Below, piece by piece: positions 47,895-63,100 of a stretch of 64,000 nucleotides of DNA. Each line of letters starts with the position of its first letter. Positions within the stretch are counted from its first letter, which is position 1. The translations under genes and the position numbers were made by a program. The stretch comes from Oikopleura dioica (lineage: Eukaryota; Chordata; Appendicularia; Copelata; Oikopleuridae): assembly GCA_907165135.1 (NCBI GenBank), contig OU015567.1, positions 13,707,001 to 13,771,000 of the forward strand, in the 5' to 3' direction. Below the pieces are notes generated by a model that was not told where the DNA came from, searched no databases, and saw only the letters and a program-made list of their open reading frames with translations.

Positions 47895-49067
47895 TTATTC
47901 GAGGTCTTCGTCGTCCATCTCAGGCGTTTGCTCTTTCGCGGGCACAGATGAAGCGGGCTCTTGGAATGCACTGTCGGTCAAGATTTCTGGCTGGCTCATT
48001 GGCTCATCAAGATCTTGTGAGACTGGGGCAGCTTCTTCAACGAGAGCTTCTTCAATAACTGGCTCCTGGGCGACCGGCTCGGCTGCAACTTCTTCAACGA
48101 CGGCTTCCTCATCGACAACTTCTTCGGCCTTGTTTTCTTCATTCTTTTCGACGACTACAGTAACTTTCTCAACCTGTGGAGCAGCGGCAACGACTGGGAC
48201 CTGCGCTTCGAATGGCTGCTGGATAGCTAAATGATCATGATTAAAAAAAATGTAATAAAAGACTTGCCTTGCTCAACAACGGGTTCTTCCTTAGCTTCGA
48301 CCTTCTCTTCAGCTGGCTTTGGGACCTCAATATCTTCCTTCTCCTCGTCAGAGTCATCAATAGAATCTTCTTCCAAAGTGTCAGCTGGGGCAACTTGTGG
48401 CGTCTTGAGAGAAGCGATCATCTCTTCTCGGGTCAACGACTTCTGTGCAGGAGCTTGAGAAGCAACTGCCTTTTTCAAGTGAGCTCTGGCTGCGTTGTAA
48501 TCATTTTCGTACTGTTGTTGGAGGACCGCAGCGAGATTTGGCAGCATGCGAGAAACAGTAGCGATGAGGTTGTCTCCCTTGGCAGTACCGCCAGAAAGAG
48601 CACTCAGAACAGCAGCAGAAGAAAATCGCTCCAGGGCCTTTGTTTTGTCGCCCTGTCCGAGGAGCATCTCTCCAGTTTGCACCTCTCGCATGACTGGAAA
48701 ATGATTATGAATTGATCGAATCGAGATCGGAATACTTACCGAGCTGCTGCTGCATCATTGGGTTAACAACAAATTTGATATCGCCGTCATCCTGTGGAAT
48801 GATTTGACCCTGAAGGGTGCCGAGGAGCTTGACGATATGAGGAGTATTTGCTTCTTCGAATTCTGCTCGACGTTGAGCAACAAGCTTTGTTTTGTAGTCT
48901 GGCTGTGATCGACGCTTGTAATCATAGTAGCAGAAGTAAATACTAATTGCTGTTCCGGTGCAGAAGAGGAGACCGAGATCATGGTAGCCACTTTTGAATG
49001 ATCTTGCCCCCAAAACAGCGGACACAGCGCCCGCTGCACCTGGAACGATTAACGACGAAATAGACAT
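47895..49067 (-). CDS. TOMM20: TOM20-like mitochondrial import receptor with acidic extension
   Basis: Exons, 5' to 3' on the minus strand: 49067-48740, 48694-48268 and 48227-47895. After a membrane span (GLLFCTGTAISIYFCYY) comes the basic linker DYKRRSQPDYKTKL typical of TOM20, then TGEMLLGQGDKTKALERFSSAA, the TPR-like part that binds presequences, and LPNLAAVLQQQ. The protein should sit in the outer mitochondrial membrane facing the cytosol. It differs from usual TOM20 by an extra roughly 25 residues before the span and a Glu/Val/Pro-rich C-terminal extension of more than 150 residues ending DDEDLE. The second intron (48267-48228, 40 nt) has a GC donor (GCAAGT). Confidence 0.82.
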
Positions 49068-49068
49068 T

Positions 49069-49085
49069 CTTTAAAAAAATATTCT
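49069..49085 (-). promoter_or_regulatory. AG acceptor directly before TOM20-like ATG
   Basis: ATTTTTTTAAAG, then A, then ATG. Could be a trans-splice site or the end of a 5' UTR intron for the first gene of the run. Confidence 0.35.
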
Positions 49086-51090
49086 AAGTCTCGGCTAACC
49101 ATAAATTTTTGTGCCTTTCCTGCTCAAAGAGAACCTGCTTCTTAGAAAGCAATTTTCGCTGCATTGATAAGCATAAAAACAAACAAAATAAAACGCTCGA
49201 ATTCAATGATTTGACAAAATATTATTTATTCAATATATTTTGATAGTAAACAGACAGTCTGATTACATTTTCAGGAACAATAACAGGAGCACTTCTGTCT
49301 CAGTTATGCGTTTGAAATTGAATAAATCCTAACAATTGAGAAATTTAAAATTTTAACTAAAGATGTGGTTTTTTCAGTAGAGTAAAAAAGTAGTGAGTCC
49401 GAATTTAGTCTATGAGCATTACAGTCAGTAATATGCAGTAACGGATTCATACCTGCTTCATAACTTGATTTATGTAAACAGATTCTGAAAGGGAAAAATT
49501 TGTTAGATCGTGCAAACTACAGCAAGGAAGAATACTAATAGTAGGACAGTAAAAATGCTTCAAGGTACGATATCTTGAAGCACGATTGTTATTTTTAACT
49601 TTGCACCACTAAGATACGGATATTTAACGATTTTGGCGCAATAATACAACAGTCAGCAGGCGTACTCAATTAATGTCCCTCTGATTAGTCTTAAACGCAC
49701 TGGCAATACAAGCAGTTACCGATGGCCTGATATTACATTCGATCAGCTCGTTGGTCATCAATTACTTCCTGCGAACAGTGCGGTACTTGAGTATTATTAA
49801 TTTGGGAATATCTTTAGAATTTTATTTACCCCGGGCAACCGTTTTTGAAATTAATAAAAAATGCGCACATCTCCTTGAAATGAATTTTCTGTGTCGTAAC
49901 GAGTCAGTTATTGAATATCATATAAAATCGCAGTTATATGTAAAGTACGCCGCATGATTAGTGCATGTTACTAGAGGAAAATCGCATTGTATCCATTCTA
50001 GCTGAGGTACAGAAACAGCTCTTGTGGAACTAGAACTGAATGTAGCCTGACGATACTGGGCATATCCGGCGGAGAGAGAGGACTCTCCAACGCTGATTTC
50101 CCACATTCGGCAAGCTGAAGCGAGTTTCTGAAGAGATCAGAAACCCAACGCTTATTTTGCACCTTCAAAAAGGTGTCAAAAACACCTTGATCAAATGTAT
50201 AAAATGAACTTTTAGAATCAAACGCGAGAAAAAAAGCAACAAGCTTATTTATAATATCGTTATCTACACTTCGCACTTGGAGTACAGATTCGAAAGATTA
50301 AATTAAAATATGCGACTGTGTAAAAACCATATTTTTATCAACAAAAAATCATGAGTAAAGCTGCCTCATTCGTGTTTGGAATAAGAAAGACTTTCTGGGG
50401 GGATCGGTAGTAGAAATAAATAAGAAAGTCTAGGAATAAAGGCAGTCGAGGTTGTTACCGTAAGTTTTTACAAAATCATCTCTGTCATTTTCGTAAATCT
50501 AAGAGACCTGATCGTGCTCAGAATTAATCTGGGCGAGGGTCTCCTTTTTATGGCTCTTATAAATAATATCCTCGTATTCAATAAATAACAGAAAATGTGC
50601 GTGTCGGGCTTCGAATGAGTTTGTTCGAAACCAGTCTTTAGGTCCGCCCCTGAGGTAATGTTTCGGGCAATATCGCGAGCGAGAGGAATTAAAATTAGAA
50701 AAAATATAGCCTCGCGAAAAAGAAGAACATCTTTTGAATGAATGGTTTGGTGAAAAAATTGTTTTGTCCTTCAAAAATAATTTAAGGGTTTATCTTTACT
50801 TCGGGGGGAAAGGAAATGCAATTGAGGGGGATAGGGATGGAGAGGGCAGAGATAGGGACAAGTTTATGCTTGAGTATCAGCACGCCAACTTTTGCTGACT
50901 TCGTGTCGTATGTTTTGCACCGTACGACAAAATAATTACGTTAAGAAAGTGTAAATGAGAAGAGAGCGGCGAGAAATCTCGCTATAAAAAATAGTGCGAA
51001 ACAAGTGTTGTCTTATTAACTGGTGAAAGTAGACGATGAGATCGGGAAAAAAGAGTGATACGAACGTGAGAAGCAGCGGGTTCTGCTTGC
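49086..51090. other. Intergenic, 2 kb, nothing firm
   Basis: AT-rich sequence between two minus-strand genes. It should hold the promoter of the TOM20-like gene on its left side and the 3' UTR of the DDX3-like gene on its right. Open frames here have no protein-like features I trust. Confidence 0.4.
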
Positions 51091-53963
<2,873 letters not shown>

Positions 53964-56900
53964 TTCTGAAAAGAATAGGGATTAATATCGACATAAAGCA
54001 GATAAAATATATCGTTTAACCACTCAAATGGGGCACAGGTTTTAATGCAGAGATAATTTTATCTAAGAATACTCGAAAAAACTGTTTTAGATTTGATTGC
54101 TGTTGTTGTTTCATTTTTTAAAATCTCGTATTTTCCATTTGGCAACTCTCTTTTGTTCGGAAAAGCAAGTAATAACGGAGATGGAAAATCGGCGAGGGAA
54201 ATGATGTCTTATGCGCAGCGCTTGGCGACGATTGGATGAGTCAGGTTGCCAATGAGAAGGTGTCGCTGGCGCCGAGATTGGAGCAAACGAACCAAAACCT
54301 GGTTCGGGCCACCTGCATTTCCTGCCGAAGCAGAAAAATCAATTTCAATGGGACCGGTGTTACCGACGGGGTTGAAGGGGAATAGCTAAGTTTCGTGTTG
54401 AGAATCGCTTTTCAAGTCGCTTGAATCTTGTTTATTATTCTGTTAGCTCTAGAAATTCTTCTTCCCGATGATCAATGATTAGATGTAAATGGTACTGCAG
54501 TTCCTACTGTTAACGTATCAGTACCACTTCCAAATTAAGACATTCAATTACAGTGGCGACCAATATTGATTCCCTCCAAAAATGCGACCCTCGAGGGCTA
54601 ACAATTTGCAGCAAGTTACGGTCTGTATTACAGACTCTGAGATTTACAGACGTTTAGAAGATGAACAAGGCTACCTCCAATCATATCGACGATATGATAT
54701 CGTCTTTTATATCGTCTAAAGATAATCCCAAGTTGTATCGAAATCTTGATTCAGGAACGCTGCATTGAGTTCGCTGATGCATATCGAGCTCATACGATCT
54801 TCCCAGATCTTGAAACCTCTTCAATTCCGCTGACGCTCACCAGTTGACCCGCTTATTTCATGGCTAAGGTTACTCAAGAATAAAAACCGAAACCAAATAT
54901 TTTTCGGATCTCGCGGTCATATTTTTCAAGAGCACGTTCATTTCATCATTCTATTATTTCTTGCAAGAAAGGCTGATTTCGAAAATGATTGCGCTAAACT
55001 TTTTTTAATTCAATTTCATGGACAGCTTGTCACGGAAATGATTTATATTCTAGCTCTGGAATCAGTACCTAGTAGTGAATTGGGTGAACTTTTTAATTCA
55101 AAATGTCTTCTAATAGTTTTAGTTTATCAGCAATTTCTAAATCAAGGTGACTCTCAAACTGGTTCCTAGATTTCATGATGATTTGGGCTCAAGGAAGAGT
55201 ACTTTTTCCCAGGATGGTAAACTCGATTTAAATCTCATCTGTCTAAGCGACGGTAGTAAAGAAATTCGACAACGAATGAGTTGAATAATTCAACCACGAA
55301 ACTGTTATTGATAGCCAATTACCAGCTATTGCCAGAAGAAAGTATTCCGAAGCAAGTTCGAATCAGTTCTTGATACTAATGTGCCTTCTTTGCTTTTCAT
55401 CAAATTGGCGTTCTGATTTCGCCTCCTGTAATTGGCAGCGCCAAGTTGTTGGCCAAGTGAATGCTAATTGCGTGAACATGATGGATAACAGCTTACATGC
55501 TGCTAAATTGGACGTTTAATTTAGTCAGTCGGGCGAAATAGGTAGCTTTTGGCCGATTTATCCGTCAAATTCAAGGTCACTTTACAGTTCTAGCTTGACC
55601 CAATTTCTCACTGAGCATTTTCCTGAAACCTGCTTTTGTGAAAAGCCTGAGTTCATCTAAGGCCATAAATACTTAAAAATTAATTCCATAAGGGCCACTA
55701 ATAGTGAGACCGGCGATAGAGCTGTCAAATCAATCAGCCACTGGACTTTGATAAAATCATTTCTGATAATAAGGAGACGCCTCGACAAAAACAATTCCTG
55801 ACCAGAGGTCTCGTGTGGTCCACTAGCGAGCGCTTTGGTGGTCTACAACTTCAATCGTGTAACTGTCAAGCAGCATAACAATTATCGGAAGCAGAAACAA
55901 CCCCCGACAAACATAAAGCCTTCATGTAGCACAGACAGGAAAATAACTTTATAACGCTTCTCAAACCATCATTTTGTTTATAATATATTTAGAATAATTT
56001 CTACCTAACTTTCTAAAGTAGGAACAAATCGTAAAATTCGATCTTTTGACCTTGACTTTACCTAATGATACCCTTATTTTACTAGCAGTAAAACTCGAGA
56101 AGCCGCTTGCGGCTCTGAACAAACTTTGGGAAAAGCCGCCCGAAGTGCGGCTAAAATATTTATTTGTCGAATCCACTTTCCTGGATGTCAATCTTCACAC
56201 GAGTTCTAGAGTCACGTGAATCCGTGCTGAGTACAAATCTGAAATTCCAAAAACATTGACACGCGCATCAACTATCATGTGTTTTGATAGATACAGGCTT
56301 GTAAAGCGAGTCTTATGCTCGACGGAAGTCGCCGATTTCCAGCAAAAGTTGACAATTTGCGCCAGACGGGCGCGCAGCGAATTTCGCATTTTTGTTGTTT
56401 CGCGGCCACATGATTAGAATATTATGAATTTTTCAATGGAAATTACTAACAAGTTAAATGGAGCTGTATATTTGCACTGTCTAGGGAATCTAGCGCGCGT
56501 ATTGACAGAGTAAGCCCGTGAGTTGTGGTACGGCTCCTCCAGCTGTCAAGAAGCTGCTGAGTCCTCTACTCTATTTGACGAGTAGAATCATTCTTTTCCC
56601 GTTGAAGATTTGCGAGTCGGAATGCATCAATAAACAAGCCCATTCCTTATCACGCGAATCTTCTTATTAGTACTTCCAGGCTGATTGGAAGGAAGGGTCA
56701 TCTGAGTCCGACTAAAAGCTGATTCTGCGGTTGTTTACCTGCGGTTATCTTGATAACTTATCAAGAGGATTGAATAATTTCCGGGCATTAAAATTGAATT
56801 ATGTGATTAATAGTAGGCACAAGAGAGTAAGAAAAAAGTTCGAAGCGATTTGATTTGTAATGAAAAATTTTCCGGAGTAATTGGAACGGCCCCGGCTGAC

Positions 56901-58473
56901 AGACGGCCGGGCGCAGTTTCTCGACAATTATTCATGATTTTCAGCATTACTGTAAAAAGTAGAAAACATCGTTCTGAACCCGGCGCCTAAGCGAAGAAAA
57001 AGCGATCAAAGTATTACTTCTTAGATCGTTTAATGAGATCCGTTTGTCAGTTATAGACCGGATGCCATAAAACCCCGTTACAAAATGACGTTGGTACATA
57101 ACGAATAAAATATTTGTTTGCTTTTATTAATCTGATTTTAGGAGACAGCATCTTTATGAGACGCCGAACGATAATTTAAATCTGAAAGGTTAAAGCTCTC
57201 CTAGTGAGCTGTTACATGAATGATCCTCGTTTATGGTCGTTTATCGGAGTGAAAGAAGGACTCAAAGCTGGAGGCCCTCGAAAAATGGGCAGAGCCGTTT
57301 GGGCAGGTGAGAGATATTGTCACTCACTGCTTCCAATTAGAAATTGCTTACAAATTAGAAATGTTACTGTGCATTTCTTAGAGTTATGAAAGTTTTCTTC
57401 GGAGAACGGGGTGTTCCATCATGTCTGTATTTGGTTTCTTTTTATTGTAAAATTTTGCGCTGATCTGAGCCGCGGGCTGCAAGGTGGTAGACTTCCGTTT
57501 CTCTCACGTTCATTGCCGAAATCTGTGTAATCAGGCACGAACGTGGTGTTATAAAAATAGAATGCCCTCCTTTGTTACAGTAAAGCTGGGCAACTAGAAT
57601 ACATGCTCAGCGATTCCGCGGCGCATTCCTTTCGCTTCAGATTTTTTAACCTTGGGAGAGAGGATCTTTCAGATAATATGCGCGACATGGTGTGGATATC
57701 TTCGCTGCTTAACCCACAGCTGCGCTGTCAACAGGGACATGCACATGCAGGGAAGTGCTCAAAAGTTGACATGTAAATCCAGCTCAACATATTTTACTGC
57801 CGCTCTTATCGATAACCTAGTCTAAGGAGCAAAGCTTCATACTGAAGGATATCGGCACTAATTCTTAACCCTAACTCTAACTCTGTTTTTAGACATGTCT
57901 GACAGACATTTCTTCAAATATTTCGCTTGCAAAAAAACCTTATTACTTCCGATGATTTTCTCGATTATTTGAACCCTTATCCTTATTCCAGCTCTAAATT
58001 GTTACATCCTAGGAGACAGTAAGTGATTGTGAATTTCATCATACCAGCACTAGAACAGACAGATCGAGCGTCATTTCGCGCATTTTGCGTTGCTGCGCTA
58101 ATTAGCGCCTCCTCAAGGTGGCGGCCGGAGCGCGCGCGGCCGCGCATCGCCCTGCCTCGGAAGCGGGGAAGGGTTCTACTCAGCCAAGGTCGCCAAGTTT
58201 GCCGCCACTTGATATAATTATACTTAGAGAGACTCAAGTTGCTTATTTTTCTGAAATCGTTAGTTCGCGCCAGACGACCGCGCTCCTCGGGCACACACGC
58301 CTTCTGAATTGGGCACACGTGCGACTCGTGCCTCAACAACTCACAAAGAGAAATTCTAGTTTCCTCCAAAGCCGAAGAAGCTAGTTTGTCAAGCAGAAAA
58401 ATAAAACAAGAAAACGAAACAGACAAAAAGAGAGAGAGAAAGAACAGAAGAGTAGAGAAGATTAATTTCCAGC
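53964..58473. other. Gene-poor region
   Basis: About 4.5 kb without a gene I can support. AT-rich with scattered short palindromes (for example around 54690-54715). Purine-rich and CpG-rich sequence appears at 58110-58170 just before a candidate first exon. Open frames in this stretch lack Cys patterns, motifs or splice partners. Confidence 0.45.
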
Positions 58474-58500
58474 ATGCTGAAAACGAGCCTGAGCATACTT
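58474..58500 (+). CDS. Possible first coding exon of a gene running off the window
   Basis: ATG in the string CCAGCATG opens MLKTSLSIL, the start of a plausible signal peptide, followed directly by a perfect donor GTAAGTACAG. Upstream lie a purine-rich leader and a CpG-rich block (58110-58170) that could be the promoter. No second exon was found in the next 5.5 kb, so the first intron would be very long for this genome. Weak but coherent. Confidence 0.3.
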
Positions 58501-59481
58501 GTAAGTACAGTAAGGTGCTAAGCTTGATCAGTGCTAAAGGATGAATTTTCTAGGCTGTGAGAGGGGAGTAGTCAGTATTTAAAATTTGCAAGTTTTTTTT
58601 ACCAGGTCAAGTTCTTAATAATTTGAAATCGCTTCGCAATTTCGGAAGTTGCTTTGAACTTTTTTTGTAGCCGCCTTATTCGCCAGGGGTGGTCTAGCTT
58701 CATTTGATGGCTTGAATAATATATTCACAGATTGCCGATGTCTCGAATATATAAATTCGAAGCCACAAGAAAGATAAAGTTTAAAGCCTTTGAACTCTAT
58801 AAAATTGAGTTATTAATAGCTCGAGTGCTCTACAAATAGAATTTTGTCGCCCATCCAATAATTCTATGGAATCGTCAGAACTTAAAGCTTTACAGAGCTT
58901 TCTCTTATTTAGAGAAATCATTACAGTTATCTCTGGAAAAGGAGACATCTGTCTCTATCAATTCCAGGCGGTCAAATACCAGACTTTACCAGTTATCACT
59001 AGAATTGAATAATAGACAATACTGGCCAAGTCATACTTAGCATTAGTGTATAATTTACTAAAAAGGGAACCAACGAGGAAGTTGGTAAATCACCGTTTAT
59101 AATCATTTAATGAATTAACCCTGCCAATAAATTTAATGAGTGTAGAAGAGAGGATAGAGCTTGTAGGAAATCAAACGATAATCATCCGAAGCAACCGATG
59201 ATTTCCCCTCTTTTCGTGGGAAAGGACGAGGACACGAGCCACAGGCCACAGACGTTTCGCGTTTGACCAAAAGTTCGCGCTGTCAAAAATTTAAATCCCG
59301 CTTTTGATGGCCACGGTCATGTATCAAGGCTAAAAATGTCGGAAGTACCTTGAAAAAAGGGAAGAAAAATTTCGAATATTAAAATTTTTAATATTGAAAA
59401 AATCAATATTCGTTGACCGGAGGTTTATGTTTCTATTCAGACTTGATCCAACTGACCGTAAAAATGTGAATGAAAGGGCTT

Positions 59482-60128
59482 AGATTATTTCAAAAAACTT
59501 TTTGTGGGGTCGGAAATCGTAAAAAAACTGCAAGTGCAGTTTTTTTCAGCTCGTCAAGACGAGTCGAATGATGGGTCTAACTCCTGATAACTCTAAGGAT
59601 TTACCGGTTTACCGGCTGGTTACCGGAAAATACGTTGTCACCGGCCGTTTTTGTTCGAGAAGTGATAGACTAATGTTTGACACCGGAAATTGTTCCTTAT
59701 AGTCAGTTCTCCTGCAGCCTAAAAGATGAAGGTTGTATCAATTCTCTGAAGAGAGTTATCACTAAAAACAGTAATTTTTACTAAAATTTTGTTGTTGCTG
59801 CACGTTCCTAATTTCTAGTCCCATTTTCGCCAAAAATAGTATTTTAGTGATTACTCTTTTCAGAGAATTGATACAACCTTCATCTTTTAGGCTGCAGGAG
59901 AACTGACTATAAGGAACAATTTCCGGTGTCAAACATTAGTCTATCACTTCTCGAACAAAAACGGCCGGTGACAACGTATTTTCCGGTAACCAGCCGGTAA
60001 ACCGGTAAATCCTTAGAGTTATCAGGAGTTAGACCCATCATTCGACTCGTCTTGACGAGCTGAAGAAAACTGCACTTGCAGTTTTTTTACGATTTCCGGC
60101 CCCACAAAAAGTTTTTTGAAATCATCTT
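59482..60128. repeat. Large inverted repeat, 287-bp arms, foldback/MITE-like
   Basis: Left arm 59482-59768 and right arm 59842-60128 are reverse complements with only a few differences (for example AGATTATTTC against AGATGATTTC at the ends). They are separated by a 73-base loop. The arms include ACCGG repeats and the CTGCAAGTGCAG palindrome. There is no coding frame. The near-perfect match implies recent origin or gene conversion. A transcript across it would fold into a long hairpin. Confidence 0.88.
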
Positions 60129-63100
60129 ACAGTGTTAATGAAAGACTGTAATTGCTCTTAGTCAGCCAGAGGGGAGGTAGGGGATTAAACATTTGCGCGG
60201 CTTGCGGAATGTATATTGCGTAACTGTAAATCTTCAAAACGCCCGTGAACTTACACCCTCCGGGCGAGGTTTGTCCCTGCCAGAGGGCACGCTGATTTTT
60301 CGACATCTGACATTTTTTCTTCAGAATCTAATAAAAATCAATTAGCGTCTTGAAAGTATGCCAAAAGCCATTGCGTCCTTAACTGTTCAAACCAGGTTCT
60401 TACAGTCAAGCTACAGTCAGAAGGTCTGGGAAGAACTTACTTATGCATTTCTTTGAAATTTTAAATGCTGGTCGTAAAACGTAAAAATCTATTGAGCGGG
60501 TAATGATTTTTTAATGCGCTGATTCAGAATTTCAGAAAGTTCAAAAAGCCGACTCTGAAAGAATACAAAAAATGGCGAAATACAATATTTAACCACGATT
60601 TGAGAAAATAACAATGGAATAAAATTTACTAGCAGCTATTTTCTTCGAGTCTGCATCTTTCATTGTTACATAACAGCTGTATTCTGGGATTAACAAAGTT
60701 AGTGTAAGGCAGTTCCGGAGCTTCTAAGAGCTTTAGATCTTTCTAAGAAGTCAGCAAAAATCCACTCACGTGACTTCCGACCATCTGAGTCCAAAATTCA
60801 ACAAGAGGCTATCTCGTGCTCATTTTCGATACTATAGCCAAAGCATAGGCTTCTGAAACTGAGCTTGAATTTTGCCAAAAAGACGACAATTTTTATGGTC
60901 CATAAAAAACGAGTACAACAATCACAAACAATCTTCCAATCGAACCGGTCTGAAAACGGAGACGGGAGCGTTTTCCTATCAATGAAAAAGTATTGAACTT
61001 TGGATATAAGAAGACTCTACTATCACTTCTGTAGGCAAACATGCACTAGTGATAATAATTTGCTATTGATTTTTGATAAATAGAGCTTTCAATTTCCGAT
61101 TTTCCAAGCAAAAAAAAATCATCAAAAAATAATTTTGATCATCACTTTTTCTTCTGAAAAGAATAAAAAGTCAAATCCTTCCGAGAGGCAAAATTCAACA
61201 AAGGAAAAGAATGGAAGCTTCAGAAAATTTTGTAAACAACCTAAGACACCTCAAGACACTTTTCTGAAGGAGCTTAATGCTTCTCAAGAGCAGTTTTGTT
61301 CAATTGAGCTTCATCAGCTAAAATAATTGTTGCTTCAGTTGAGTATCATCTTCATTTCAGACACTTTTGATAGGGCGTACTTAGCAGTATCTTACTGGGA
61401 ACATAATTGGTCATCATGCATTTTAGGGTTAAGGGGGTAGAACTAGGTTTTTCGAAAATAGCCGATTTTAGACCGGCGGTCAAAGCCAGGAGAGCTTAGA
61501 TTTTCAAATTTTCTCTTCGGTTGAAGAAAGAACAAACTTAGATCTAACAACATTTTTCTTAAATTTTTTTTTTCGTCAACACATTTTGGCGGTAGAGAGC
61601 GAAACGTCAACCCACCTCTTCGAAAATCGCAATTTTAACGTATTCGCGTCCTCAAATTTATCGAGTCACGTGACTAGCCAAATTTTTTAAATCTCATTTT
61701 AAGATAGTTTAATCATTTATCTAGCAACATTTTTGAGGAAATTGCGTAATCATAAGTAAAAACAGGTTTTTCTTATTTAAAGTGCCTCCCGAAAATCACG
61801 GGTTTTCCAAAAAAGCCGACTTTTGAAATGAGATTTTGAAAATACAATTTTTCGTGTTGACCAAAGAATACTCCTGATTTCTATAACCGGTATTGATATA
61901 AAAGCTGATGCCAAAACGGAAGCGTTCTTGTTTGAGAGAAAATCTGGAATTTTGGCCGGCAGTTTGGCGGCGCTTGTGCTGGCCAACTCGCGGTACTCGC
62001 CCGGGCGATTTTACGAACACTTATCCGTATTCACGGCGCGCACATTTCCGATTTATGATTTTCACTCAGCTTTGATGCTTTATTTACTTACCAAGATTTA
62101 TGTGTAAATGCTTCCGAGGGGAAGCGAGGGGCTATTGTTGTGAGCTGACTTTGATATCAATAATTAATAAACTCGTCGATTAGTTCCTGGTCGACAAAAC
62201 CGTCTGAAAAGGAGCTTTCATAACCGACTGAAATTTATTTGAACACACAGTGATTTTAACCTGTCAGTCTTATCACTCATTCTCCCGGCCAGAATGTTTA
62301 TCAACAAGCTAATCAGTGATTAATTTCAGTTTCGAATATTTTTACCCACTTGACCTCGAGATGATGACCTTGACCGTTTCTTCTCGCAGTAAAAAAAGAA
62401 GGACTTGGACGGTGATATGAGCGAAATAAATTGTCATAAATATGAAGTTGACCTTTTACACGATTCGGGGGCACAGACAGCGCGGGGAGACTCATTGTCT
62501 TTTGTGTTTAGACGCGTTCTATCACAAAACGAGCGGGCTATCATTCAGTCATGGAATGGACCAGTTATGGCTCGATTATTTTCTTAGGAATCGTCTCCCA
62601 GTCAGAAGAATTTCTGGCGCAGCAAAATAATTGTCTAAAAAATGCGTTTTTGAACACTTGAATCGCGCTATTTCTATCGGAGTTGTTTTGTAAAAGAAAG
62701 TCAGCTTTTGAATTATCTTGATCAAAAAAAATACAGAAAAAATGAGCTCAAGATCTGTTTATCATCCTTGATCCATCCTCCTCGAAATCCGGTTAATCCA
62801 TAGACTTGAAGCCTACATTCAAATTTCGCTGCGTAAGGATTAGACAAAATAGTTAAATAAAAAATATCTACACATGATGCAATCGAGGTAGAAAAACATG
62901 GCCTGAGCGACAGAGTGATTCTGCTTCCGCTCAAGCTCAATAAATTAATCCACAGCGTTCGGAAGGTGTTCCCACCACGTAGCACCTGCAATGTTCCGTA
63001 GATCTGACGATGCTCGTGCTCAAGCGGCAGATCTTTATTAGCTCGATTTCCTGAACTTGACTGACCTCTCACAGACTGATCATGGCCTTGCTTGACCTTT

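Noticed and set aside
54680-54720. Small palindromes around ATATCGACGATAT
   Set aside because: Arms are only a few bases long in AT-rich DNA and there is no matching second copy, so no element can be claimed.
57868-57890. Short CCCTAA-like run
   Set aside because: Only about two degenerate repeats, too short for a telomere-type array.
57983-58426. Minus-strand ORF of 147 codons across the CpG-rich block
   Set aside because: Arg/Gly-rich composition follows from GC content. There is no motif, partner exon or start context.
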